Position numbers and translations under genes: made by a program. The notes under the pieces were generated by a model that was not told the origin of the DNA, made no database searches, and saw only the letters and a list, made by a program, of their open reading frames with translations. 64,000 nucleotides of DNA from Limonium bicolor (taxonomy: Eukaryota; Streptophyta; Magnoliopsida; Caryophyllales; Plumbaginaceae). Position 1 is the stretch's first letter; every line of letters starts with the position of its first letter. Shown here in pieces: positions 1-10,448 of the stretch. Where the stretch lies: NCBI GenBank assembly GCA_023374045.1, contig CM041776.1:345587636-345651635 (forward strand), written 5' to 3'.

Positions 1-29
1 AGAATTCATTTGCATGGTTGAAACAATTG

Positions 30-390
30 ACAAGAAAGTTAAAATTATCTGGGCTGATAATGCTTCGGAATTAGGATTGTGTAAGGATCTGATTTCTTAC
101 TTTAGCGAAAGAGGTATTATACACCAGACCTCCAGCGTCTACACCCGAACAAAAGGATTGTAGAACGCAAACATCGATACATTTTGGAAATTGCTCGAGC
201 TCTTTTCTTCCAATCTGGATTACAACTTAAATATTGGAGTGAGAGTGTTATTATGGCGGTTCATATTATTAGTCAATTACCATCCACTGCTTTGTCAGGA
301 AAGACTTCTTATGAGGTTTTATATGGACAAAAACAAGACTATTCCTGTATAAAGACTTTTGAGTGTCTAGCTTACGAAACTGGGCCTTAA
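30..390 (+). pseudogene. copia integrase core remnant
   Basis: Translation gives an rve-type integrase core. A WADNASE segment near 52-72 carries the second catalytic Asp, and a frame-shifted ERKHR segment near 165-180 carries the catalytic Glu. An open stretch of 68 residues (184-390) then starts with ILEIARAL and has the typical copia sequence around LPSTALSGKTSYEVLYG. The frame breaks near 150-165 and again after 390. It is the left-most part of the copia pol in this window, and its N-terminal zinc-binding part lies outside. No function is expected. Confidence 0.8.
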
Positions 391-1400
391 AGATGAAAGG
401 GAAAATTTGATTAGAGAGGTACCAAATGTATCTACCTTGGTCCATCATTAACCCAGAAAGGCCATAGACTCTTGAGCATAAGTGATAATAAAATAATCAT
501 AAGTCGAGATGTTACATTTCATGAGTCTATATTTCCTCTACGTCATGACTCATTCAACACTGTTGCTACAAATCCAATCATTTTCACGAAAGTATTTAGT
601 AGATTTACATATGTTTGATTGAAAGAGAATAAAATGATTGAGTATAGAGGACTAAACTTCAGTATTATTGTTGAACATGTATATACAGAATGTGTCATCT
701 ATTACAAAACCAGAGCCTTTATATATATAACAGCTGGATAAGTAGCCGTTATAATTAGGCTAACTAAACAAATTACATTTAACAAACGTAACAGATTCTA
801 ACTCTCTACACATTTTTCCTTCCTATTCTTCAGAAGGCATGGATCTTTCCCAATATCATAATGGTTCGGATTGTATGGACCAAGTTCATAATTTTGGGCA
901 GGATCATGATCATGTCTACAATTCTGTTTCTTTTCATCATGCTCAGAATGAACATTCACATGAAGAGTCCACCGTTCTTGAGCCACCAAAGAGCATACTC
1001 AGACATTGGGCAATCAGTCAAATAATAACGACAGGAATGAAGAGTATACTCTTGTCTTGCATCGATCATACAGAGCAATTCAAAGACCATTAAAATATCA
1101 GGATTACAACTGTGACTTTACAGATTGTGGTGCACATAACGAGGACCATTTTTCTAATCTTCTCCCCACTCTTTGTCAACGGGTTAATCCTCCTAGAAAA
1201 TTTCTTGATATAATTCTCTCACGGATCCACCCCTAATACTACTCTCTGTTTATCAATTGCAAGTGAAGTAAATAGTACTCTAATTGAACCTAGCTTCTAT
1301 CACGAAGCTGTTCAAAATCCTCATTGGCAACAAGCTATGAACATAACTTGATGCACTAATCTCTAATAATACTTGGGAGATACTAAAATTCCTAAAGGGA
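391..1400 (+). other. Decayed integrase C-terminus and linker of the copia element
   Basis: This stretch lies where copia elements have the variable integrase C-terminus and the linker to reverse transcriptase. Traces of pol-like sequence (for example around 420-560) appear in changing frames, but long parts (600-1240) show nothing I recognise. The short open frames here (for example 839-1093) have no family features and are probably chance. Confidence 0.45.
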
Positions 1401-1419
1401 GAAGTGTATTAGTTGTTGT

Positions 1420-2220
1420 TGGGTCTACAAAGTCAAGATGAAATCTGACGAAACTCTTGAACGATACAAAGCACGTCTTGTAGTCAAAGGCTACACTCAA
1501 AACCACGAGCTAGATTTTCATGAAACTTTTTCTCCCTTGGCGAAAATAACTACCATACGTGCGTTAGTTGCAGTTGCTATCAAGAAGAAATGGAAAATAC
1601 ATCAACTTGATGTCAATAATGTCTTCATTCATGATGATCTTCATGAGGAAATCTACATGAAAGTCCCTGAAGGCTTACAAGTTAAACAAGACATGTTTGT
1701 AGGCTTCGAAAATCTTTATATGGTTTGAAACAAGCGTCCATGCAATGGTATGCAAGGTTAACTACCTTCCTTCATGATCTTGGTTCTAAAACCTCTAAGA
1801 ATGATTATTCTTTATTCAAAAAGACATCCCCAACTTCATCATTTTTGTTGGAGTATATGTTGATGACATCATTATTTGTGGTGATGATCATGTGAAATCT
1901 CTAATTTAAAGAAGCACCTAGATCTTGAATTTCGAATAAAAATCTTAGAAAGCTAACTACTTTCTTGGCATGGAGTTTATTGAACTTCCAAAAGGAATGT
2001 TATCACCCAAACCAAATTCTCTCATAATATTCTCAAAGAATTCAGTAATCGCGGAAATGTAGTAGGACCTTTGCCTCACGGTCTAAAACTTCATGATCAA
2101 GGTGGAAGTCCATTGGCAAATCATTCTCAATATCGACATCTTTCGGGAAAACTCAACTATCTCCTCAACACTCATCTTGATTTAGATTTCTTTGTACAAC
2201 TTCTAAGTCGATTCCTATAA
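1420..2220 (+). pseudogene. copia reverse transcriptase remnant
   Basis: A 96-residue open stretch at 1438-1728 begins with the copia RT signature ERYKARLVVKGYTQ and continues through HETFSPLAKITTIRAL and QLDVNNVFIHDDLHEEIYMK. It corresponds to fingers and palm of Ty1/copia RT. Further on, in other frames, the YVDD catalytic box is readable near 1855-1875 ([14 protein letters not shown]), followed by FLGMEF near 1965-1980. At least three frame changes separate these pieces, so this is a pseudogene. Confidence 0.85.
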
Positions 2221-2239
2221 GCTCCATGTCAATCACATT

Positions 2240-2768
2240 GGGATGCGGCAATGCATCTTTTACAATACATTAAGGGCACCACTGGCTATGGTATCCTTCT
2301 AAATAAAAATGATGATTTCAGACTTGTTACTTATTGTGACTCGGATTGGGTTACAGGTCCTTTAACTCGAAAATCTGTCAGTGGTTTCTATGTTCTCCTT
2401 GGCGGTCTCCTATTTATTGGAAATCAAAGAAGCAAGCTTGTGCTGCTCTATCTTCCGCGGAAGCAAAATATAGAGTAATTCGTCGTGTGACTACATAATT
2501 GGTTTGGTTAAGTCGTCTTCTTCATGAGTTAGGAATCTCTAATATTAATCTCATTCCTTTTAAATGTGATAACCGATCTGCCGTGTTTATTGCTAAGAAC
2601 CCAATCCTTCACGAACAGACTAAATATATTGAAATCGATATTCATAACGTTCGTGATCAAATAAAAAATGGTCGGGTCAATGTTGAGCCCATTTCAACAA
2701 GGGACAAGTTGCCGACATGCTCACCAAAATTCTCAGTGGTCAGAATTATCAACAACTTCATTCCATGA
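2240..2768 (+). pseudogene. copia RNase H remnant
   Basis: Two open stretches, 2251-2478 and 2499-2768, encode the copia RNase H domain. The first has MHLLQYIKGTTGYG and the YCDSDW motif with its catalytic Asp, then the TRKSVSGF segment. The second has LVWLSRLLHELGI, KCDNRSA with a second catalytic Asp, and the NPILHEQTKYIEIDIHNVRD tail typical of the C-terminus of copia pol. The frame changes between them around the Ala-rich segment. It ends shortly before the polypurine tract, as expected. Confidence 0.85.
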
Positions 2769-2835
2769 ACATGTGGGAAGTTGCGTGATTTCAAGTGTTG
2801 AAGGCTTAATGATACCTTCTTCCACTTGTGGGGGA

Positions 2836-3012
2836 TGTTAGTATAGGTTGTATTTATTAATGAGCTGGGCCTTGTCCTTTCTGTCTTGTATTGTTAAGGT
2901 CCATCTCTTCATTCTTTTCTTTTACCTCTCCTTATATAATCCCATTCTATAATATTGTACAATACACAATGTTTATCAATGAAAACTGATGTTCTTTCTA
3001 TAAGCTTTCTGC
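2836..3012 (+). repeat. 3' LTR of the left copia element (right end uncertain)
   Basis: It starts with TGTTAG directly after the purine tract GGGGGA. It contains a TATA-like ttatataat near 2931-2939. Its partner LTR is not in the window, so the boundary at the right is a guess near the CA of ctttctgca. Confidence 0.5.
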
Positions 3013-3537
3013 ACGAAATCCTTACGCTCCTGAGGAATTATGATTAGGGGTGACGGTAATCTAGAATGCTCAATTTTTACTCATTGAAGAACCAAACAGT
3101 CTCAAGAAAAAACACTGTATATGTAATAAGGAAGTAAAGAAGGAAAGAATAATTGCAGAAGCAACATGTTTGTATGTATAATTCAGCTAAAGTTATCACC
3201 CTAATCCAACGGCTCACCCATCCTAATTCCTAGACCCATCACTCTTAAATCTCCCCAAATAACTAACCAGACCGACTGGTTGTAAGACACACAAAAGAAT
3301 CATTAATTTCCTTATGGAACTCCAACTTACTGTACAAAAAAACTGTGAAAAAACTGTATAATCAAAACCCAGAAAATCAACCTCATCGCTGCACTGCAGT
3401 CTCATAGAAACAAAGAATCCCAAGCATTCAGAAGTTTGCACTTCCACCTATCCCGAGGGTCCGGTGCGATGGCACCTGAGCCGCTTCGCTATCCCGACCT
3501 GTGTATATACCCGTAGTGAGTGAGTACCTCTTGTACC
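3013..3537. other. 3' flank of the receptor kinase
   Basis: Non-coding sequence between the copia LTR and the stop codon of the receptor kinase; the right part should hold the kinase 3' UTR (minus strand). I see no RNA gene or conserved element. The open frame 3223-3447 has no recognisable features. Confidence 0.5.
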
Positions 3538-6024
3538 TCAGCTTCTCTCCCTTTTGGTCATTTCAGAGAATACTGCAGTCATTGAGATATCAGGCATATC
3601 TCCCATACTACCAAGGCTACTTAACCTGGCAGTCGAACCACTAGCTCGCAACGGATGGCAAGCCTCATCAATCTGTATCACAACATCCCCATCCCCACAA
3701 CTCTGCTGCTTCTCCAAAGCTTCCTCTTCCTCCTCAGCCACCTGCACTTGGAGCGCACACTCCAAGTTCCATAGCACCTCACCCATGGAAGGCCTGTCAA
3801 GTCCACACTGAGCCAAGCATTTCTCCGCCGTCTCACAAACCTTCTTCAAGCACTCCGGGTCAATCTCCTCCGCAATATTTGGGTCAACGATCTTCTCAAC
3901 CTCACCTCTCTTCTGCCACTTCATCGCCAACTCAACAAGATTCACTTCCTCCCTAGCCCTAGAAGGGTCAATCACAGGCCTGCCACAAAAACCTCGTACA
4001 AACCACACCAAACGAGTACACATCTGATTTCTCAGTCACTGCTGCCTGAGAAGGTACTCCGGATCAAGGTACCCAAAGCTACCCTTCACAGCCGTGCTGA
4101 CATGGGTCTGATCAATCTCTGGTCCCGTCTTTGACAGGCCAAAATCCGCCACTTTAGCCATGAGATTCTCATCTAACAGTATGTTGGCTGACTTAACATC
4201 CCTGTGTATTATCGCCTTGGTTGAACCTGTGTGGAGATAATGCAGTCCCCTAGCTGATCCGATGCAGATCTCCAGCCTTTGCTTCCAACTCAGTTTAGGG
4301 TAATCAGACCCGTACAGACGGCCCTTGAGCGTCCCGTTCTCCATGTACTCGTAAACAATGATCAGCTCACTCTGCTCATCACAGTAACCAATCAGAGACA
4401 CCAAGTGCCTGTGTCGGAACTGTGACAACATCTCAAGCTCAGTTCTGAACTCCGCCAAACCCTGCTGCGAGTCTGGCGAACCTCTCTTCACTGCTACAAC
4501 AGTTCCATCTTTCAACACCCCTTTGTAAACCTTCCCAAACCCACCAACACCAATCACTAGACTTTCACTGAAGTTGTCTGTCAACTCTCGGATGTGAGAC
4601 AGAGGAAACCGATACCCAGCTTTGGGCATAATAGCGTTCCCAGCATATTTATGATCTCCATCTACCCCGCACTTTCTCCTCCTCCTGCACATCAGGAATA
4701 CGATCACAGAGATAACAACAGCAAGAATCAAAGCACCAGAAGACAAGGAAGCAATCAGAATAATCTTCCACTTTGTAGAATCACCGGATTCTGCAGCATC
4801 AGACAACACAAGACTCCAGGTTGAATCATTCAACTTCATAAGCTCAAGCCCGTTAAGCAATCCATTGGGGTAGGAATTATCCAATTCAGCAGGACCAATA
4901 CTAACATTAAGCTGATTATCACTACTACTCGTCTCCACTACAACATCCAAGTAATGAGGTGCAGCAAACACATCGGAAGTATGATTACTCAGATCATAAT
5001 GCCGATCAACCGCCCATGAATTGATGTAAATTGCGAATATCATACGTCCCTGAGAGGTGTTTACTTTGACTATATCACAGAAATGAAATCTCACCACGTA
5101 GTGAAAGCCAGGGTCAACTTTGAAGGACCAAGTCATGTTGATCCTGGTAGTAGGATCGAGTTCAGAGTTTAATCTGGAAGCTGTACCGTAGACTAATGGT
5201 GGTGCGATGGAGTCGGTCACTCCGGTGGATGTGTAGTTCACCGCGGAGACATCAGTGACGAATTTGACTAAGTTATTGTGTTTCAGGTACGGGCCGTCCT
5301 GTGCCCAGAGACGTGAGAGCGTGTCGTTCTGTGGGTAGACTGTTCGGTTACCCATGTTGAGTCTGACAACGGTTTCGAGAGCTTGATGGAGCATTGATAT
5401 CTTGGAAGAGGATGTTTGGGTTCCGATGGTGTTTATGGTGTCAGGTATGAGGGTGTCAGGGACGGAGATGATTTCAAGGGCGTTGAGGTATGCGAATGAG
5501 TTGGTGGATGGAGTGAATGTGAGGACGAGGTTGGAAGAAGTGACATTGATGGAATATTCTTTGAGAGAGGGGAAAGGGAAATCGTCAGTGCCCAAGTGAG
5601 TACTGCTGAGAAGAGTGAAATTCTGACATGAGACTGAGAATTTCGCGGTACTGAGATTGTATTCATCGGTGGTGAAAGGGTAGAAGTAGAGACGGACCCA
5701 GTGACGGCCTGGTTTGGTGATTGGGAAAGTGTAGTGTGATAAAGCGGTGAAGACACGAGCTGTTGAGTAGAGGTCTGAAGCGTAATAAGTGGTGGATGAG
5801 GAGATGTTGGTACCTGAGATTGCGGTGTTGATGAGGATTTGATTTGGGGTTGAGAGAAGGGTGGTGGTGGAATCGGAAGTGAAAACTCGGCCGCCGATTG
5901 TAGTGTTCTTGGAGGAGCCGCAGTTTATGAGGTATTTGTCGGAGGGAGTGAATTGGAGGGAAATGGAAAGAAGAGAGGAGATTAAGCAGAGTGAGAGAAG
6001 AAGTTTTGGGTAAAGGACGGACAT
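3538..6024 (-). CDS. CrRLK1L (FERONIA/THESEUS-type) receptor kinase, frame interrupted
   Basis: This is a cell-surface Ser/Thr receptor kinase of the CrRLK1L family, which senses cell-wall state and RALF peptides. The 662-residue first part has a signal peptide (1-24), tandem malectin-like domains (about 27-190 and 215-400) with many N-glycosylation sites, a membrane segment (about 421-445) followed by CRRRRK, and a kinase domain from about 486. The glycine loop is GVGGFG (492-497), the catalytic lysine K513, HRD 607-609 and DFG 627-629, so it is an RD kinase. A TGA at 4036-4038 follows LLRQQ. The same frame resumes at about 4023 and runs 161 residues (GRPVIDP, CLAQCGLDRPSMGEVLWNLE) to the stop at 3538. 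Between them about 15 residues around kinase subdomain IX are garbled by three one-base losses. The summed length, about 830 residues, is normal for the family, as is the lack of introns. It may be a recent pseudogene or an assembly error. The subfamily member is not resolved. Confidence 0.92.
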
Positions 6025-8420
6025 GGTGGTTGTTTAATCGAACATGTACAAACCAGTAGGAACAGGGGTGGGGAAGATTGAAATTGAAATCAATCAAATG
6101 GGGGAATGGAGAGAAGAAAGAGATGAAAACGGGAACGGGGTGTTATTGGAATAGAAACTGGGAAATTTGACAGAAAAATCCGCCGTGATGTTTGATTTGA
6201 TTTGTTTGATTTTCAACGCAAGCAAATTGTTGTTTGTCCCCGATGGATGTGCTAGCAACAGCTAATAATAAGATGATAAAAGGTGGCTGGCAATCAATTT
6301 TTCAGAGAGTGGATGAATGGACTACTGGAGAAGCAAGTAATGGGACAATAATGGGACCAAATTGGAGAAGATAATAGGGAGAAGCAAGAAGTCAAGCGAA
6401 TTCGGAAGCAACAACTTATGTTGATTTGAGGTCGAGGGCTCACCTCTTTCTAGTTTCTAAACTAGAGTAGTAGCTGTTGGTGAAAAATTCGAAAATGCTT
6501 GCTGGACCCGAAAAGGGAGAGGACAATGACACCGCCGCTCAAACGCCTGGAAAAACTAAAGTACAAGAGTCAGTGAGAAGTTTCGAGGAAACCTTCGGAA
6601 AGAATTAATTAATTAATCTTACCTTTTTGAATTTCCGTAGAAAAATATTTCCATTATCCCTTTAGAAAGCTGTCCCAACATTTTCATTTGAAAATTTATT
6701 GGATTGCAAAATGAGAGAACGCGGTATTTGATTTGGATTTGGAGAGACAACGAAACCGACCCGACAGTGTCGCTGTCTTCGTTGTCTGATGATACAAGTT
6801 TGACAGAGAACGTCAGAAGAGAACAAGTAGCAGTAGTAGTATGAGACTAATGAGCTGGGAAATGGTTGTAACGGCCATTTTAGAGATGGTTGTTCCGCTA
6901 GAAGACTAAAATTCCACCATACCACTTTGTCTGTTTCTACTACCAACTACTGACACACATACATGGGTCTGATTAAATATATAACTTGTTGAGACAGACT
7001 AAACTAAGATTTATTATGGTTTATCCTTATGTTATTCACATTACGCATATCTTATGATGTAATATGAAACCCGTTGAAGTACAGATTTGTAGTATCAATT
7101 GATTACTACTTTATTCAAGACGGACCGCAGAAAACGTTAAACGTGCATAATAAAGAAGTTGGTCGAACCACCACCATTTCTGTTAATTTAATATACTTAC
7201 CCTCCTGTAACGTAAGAATGCAATTATACGAACGTTTAGTTATATTAATGTGTAGAAGATTTTGCAATATTCGTAACGAATCAGTTTCAGATACCGTGTT
7301 GTTTTGTTTTCTTGCCTGCCTCGGTGGTGCAATGTACAATTAATTCAAGGGTTTGATCGTCTATTATGTAGTAAGTACTACAGTATCTTCTTTTTTCTTA
7401 ATTAATCATCATTCATCAGAGAAGCAATCGCTCCCTAAAAATCTTTTTAGTTTTGTCATTATTGTTCGTGTGGAGTAGAAGATAAGCTTTAACCGACCCT
7501 AAATCAGGGACCCCATATTGTTTAGTTTTGGATTATTGATCATGCATATGGCGGTGGTGGAGATGGTGCATTTCTGGTTTGACAAAAGAATATGATAATG
7601 ATGCCTGTCGTATGGGTTGGGGTAGTTGTTGCTGTAGGGAAACATGTTCGTACAATGGATTTAGTCAAGGATTAGATTTAGCTCACTTTACCCAACCAGT
7701 CAGTGTCGCTAATTCGTTATATAATGAATGGTCTATGGAAACAACATCTAACGCTTGATTGATTGATTTGAGTGTTTCGAACTATGGACTTATAACTCTG
7801 ATGTTTGTGGCAAAGCCATGGCTTGGTCGTAGTGGTATCCTTGATCAAAGGTTTTGGTTCAAAACTCATCACTACTGTATTGTGATAAAGGTTCATTTAA
7901 AATCTCAGTATCGCTCTTAATCTGAACTTTCAGTCACTTATCAAAAAAAAATCTGATGTTTGTCGTTTCCATTTCTCCCGACCAATCCATGTTCTTCATT
8001 CTAAAATTGATTATAATTTCCAAATATATCACCAAAATCGGTAATTTATAAAATATCACGATTTTTAGATTTGTTTTTTATGTCACCAAAATTTTTTACT
8101 TCACAATATGTTGTTGTATAAAAACGATTGATTTGAAACCGCGCTAAGAAATGAAATGTCACAATTTTTTTTACAATTTTTTTTAATATATGTCAAAATG
8201 ATGATAACGATGAATTTATTTTACATATCCATCATTTATCAGGTCTTTTCAGATGCTACAACAAAAAAAATGTGACTATTTTATCCCCAACGGTTAGTTT
8301 TTACTGCTTAAACTATAATTATAAAGTTTATAATATGTCACCCAAAATTTAAAATTTCACCATGTGCCACTAAATTTGTTTACTATTTCAACGGTCATAT
8401 AGTTGTTCAAACAATTTTTT
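6025..8420. other. Upstream region of the receptor kinase and intergenic DNA
   Basis: The first few hundred bases (to about 6600) should hold the 5' UTR and promoter of the minus-strand kinase; no clear TATA box was seen. The rest is AT-rich, with homopolymer A/T runs and short unsupported open frames (for example 7074-7343). No RNA gene or transposon was recognised. Confidence 0.5.
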
Positions 8421-8421
8421 A

Positions 8422-8799
8422 GGGGGCGTTTGTTTTGGGTTATCAGGAAAGCCAGTTTTTCCTATTTTCAGGAAAGAGAAAGAGAATAGAATTACCCAAA
8501 ACTCTTTATCTTCATTCCCCACCCCTTACCAGGGAATAAGATTCTCTTTCCCAGTACACATTGATCGGCGACATATAACCATTGACCGATGACTAATGAC
8601 CACCGATAACCAGTGAATGTCGACCGACAATTAATGATCGTTGACCAGCAGCTGGCAGCCGTTGACATGGACCGACGGCTGTTGACTGGTTATTTATTTC
8701 ATTTCCCCCACCTCAAACAAACAATCGAGAAAATCAAAGAGAATTTTTATTCCCTTTCTTGATTACATTCTGTTTCCCCCGCTCAAAACAAACGCCCCC
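8422..8799. mobile_element. MITE with GGGGGCGTTTGTTTTG termini (PIF/Harbinger-like)
   Basis: The left end reads GGGGGCGTTTGTTTTG and the right end is its exact reverse complement, giving a terminal inverted repeat of 16 bp or more. The flanks are TTA and TCA, close to the 3-bp TWA target of PIF/Harbinger elements but not identical, so the superfamily is inferred. The 378-bp body is non-coding. Its centre (about 8560-8690) is rich in imperfect repeats of gaccgatgac/gttgacc type. Confidence 0.7.
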
Positions 8800-8800
8800 T

Positions 8801-9742
8801 CAATATCCATAGAAATTTATATGTCATGTTCACCACCCACATCAATGAAAATTTCAAACAAACCCCAATTAAATATCATATTTAAGTACATACACCTGAT
8901 GAACCACCATTCTCTTTGCTTCCTTTTCATGTCTTCCTTCATGTCCTTTTTGAAGTAGTAGTAGATGATGACCTAACCTCTTGAGATGATTGTTCCATAG
9001 CATAAGTTTTTTTTACAGTTGTTTTTTTACCAACAATAACCCTTTTTCCTTAGATGTTGGTCCACTTTTGCATGTCCTTTAATTATGATCATAACCATTA
9101 TAATTGGTGCACTTGTTGGAAGCCCTCTTTCCCTTATGGTTTTCATTGTCCTCTCTTATACTATTTGTCACGGGTCTTCAAATTTGTCTTTCATAATATA
9201 ATATTGGACTGTTGGTGTAGTGTATGAAACTTTTCATTAACAGTGATGATGTGCATGGATAAAAGCTTTATGTAGATACTCAGATTTAGTATGACAAAAG
9301 AGGGGTTTTACAGAAAAAAAAACTATCCGTTAAATATGGAACTAGGTAGCCGTTTGAGCAGTAAATAGCTGTTGGAATAGTAAAAAAATTGTGGCATGCT
9401 ATAGTACCCATCTCAACTTCACATTTAATAAACAAGATGAAAAATGTGGATTCAGGTTAGAAAGATAATGCACATGTGATTGCTCAGTATGTTTTGGGTT
9501 AGAAACTCGAGTATAAGTTATGTCCATTCAATTCCAATCAAGTTTGGTTCAAATGGAATCAAAACTAAAATTTGCACTTCTAATCCTCCCAAACTTGAAC
9601 TTATAACACTTACATTTGTGTTAATGCGAATCTGACCATCCATTGTCTCAGTGAACATTGTTTTGACTGGGAGTACCTAATGATGATAGAAGCCGGGGAT
9701 AATATATTTGCAAGCTTGGTTAAACCCTTCACCAAAATTGAA
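8801..9742. other. Intergenic, nothing recognised
   Basis: AT-rich sequence without a supported gene, RNA or transposon end. Confidence 0.5.
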
Positions 9743-9744
9743 TA

Positions 9745-9984
9745 CTCCGTCCGTCTCCAATGGACCGTCGTGTTCACCATTTATACATGTGTCGTCTAGT
9801 TTTAATATTTATCACTTAAGATAAAATATTTTTATAAATTTAAATTTTGCAAACAATTATGTACATGATAAACTATATATTATAAATTTTACTTTTATGA
9901 AATAGTTTTATCTTATTTGCTTAATACTGAAGTGGAAATACATGTTATAAAGTAAAAAAGATGGTCAAGATGGGACAGAGGGAG
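9745..9984. mobile_element. Stowaway-type MITE (Tc1/mariner class), 240 bp
   Basis: Termini are CTCCGTCCGTCTCC on the left and, read inward from the right, CTCCCTCTGTCCCATC. This is the CTCCCTCCGT type of Stowaway elements. It is flanked by TA on both sides (9743-9744 and 9985-9986), the required target duplication. The body is AT-rich and non-coding. Length and organisation match the two elements near 57.4-57.8 kb. Confidence 0.8.
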
Positions 9985-10030
9985 TATATCGTTATAAACA
10001 TGAGAGTTCATGGTGAACAAACACTTACCC

Positions 10031-10255
10031 TGTGAAGAAACTGGAGCTTGAGTAGACAGAGGAAGAAGATATACAAGAAAGAAATAGATTTTATTGCTAT
10101 CTCTAACGAGAGATTTGTTTTTATAGAACACTAGAATATAGAGGATAAAATATGTTAAGTTTTATTATAGATAATAGTATGTAATATGTGTATTTATATA
10201 CTACTAACATATAAGAATGTATGTATAGACAAATATACCTATATATATCCTAATA
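10031..10255 (-). repeat. 3' LTR of the 10-14.7 kb copia element
   Basis: About 225 bp. It aligns by eye with the outer parts of 13959-14726 (shared gcttgaNNagacagaggaag, gtgtatttatatactac and others). The purine tract of the element abuts it at 10256. Confidence 0.8.
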
Positions 10256-10448
10256 CCCCCAATTTGGGAAGAGTTTCCTTGTAGGCTTTTCCTATTAAAG
10301 GCTTGGTGAGGATGTCTGCTAGCTGTCTTAAACTAGGAACATACTGAACTTGTATTAATCCAACTTGTAGTTGTTCTCTCACGAAGTAACAATCTAATTC
10401 AATATAATTTGTTCTATCATGCAAGACGTGGTTCTTTGCAATGTCCAT
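10239..10448 (-). pseudogene. copia RNase H C-terminal remnant
   Basis: The 69-residue open stretch contains MDIAKNHVLHDRTNYIELD, FVREQL and the LADILTKPL tail. These are characteristic of the C-terminus of Ty1/copia RNase H. The upstream part of pol (10449-12800) is recognisable only as scattered, frame-shifted RT-like pieces. The stop lies about 17 bases before the purine tract. Confidence 0.85.

Larger units (their letters stand above)
1..3012 (+). mobile_element. Decayed Ty1/copia retrotransposon, 3' part
   Basis: The plus strand carries, in order, integrase, reverse transcriptase and RNase H remnants, then a purine tract and an LTR start, which is the Ty1/copia domain order. The 5' LTR and gag would lie left of the window. 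Frameshifts and stops occur throughout, so the copy cannot be autonomous. The tract GTGGGGGA at 2828-2835 is followed by TGTTAG at 2836, the usual polypurine tract and LTR start. The right LTR end is not fixed because no second LTR is available; about 3012 is a guess. Confidence 0.85.

Noticed and set aside
3440..3500. GC-rich segment considered as a tRNA or rRNA fragment
   Set aside because: It does not fold into a cloverleaf and has no conserved tRNA box sequences.
5402..6097. Open frames overlapping the receptor kinase (5402-5599 plus; 5433-5756 and 5663-6097 minus)
   Set aside because: They are other-frame shadows of the malectin-like coding region, with low-complexity composition.
7074..7343. 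Overlapping 74-89 residue open frames on both strands
   Set aside because: No family features and no supporting promoter or splice signals.
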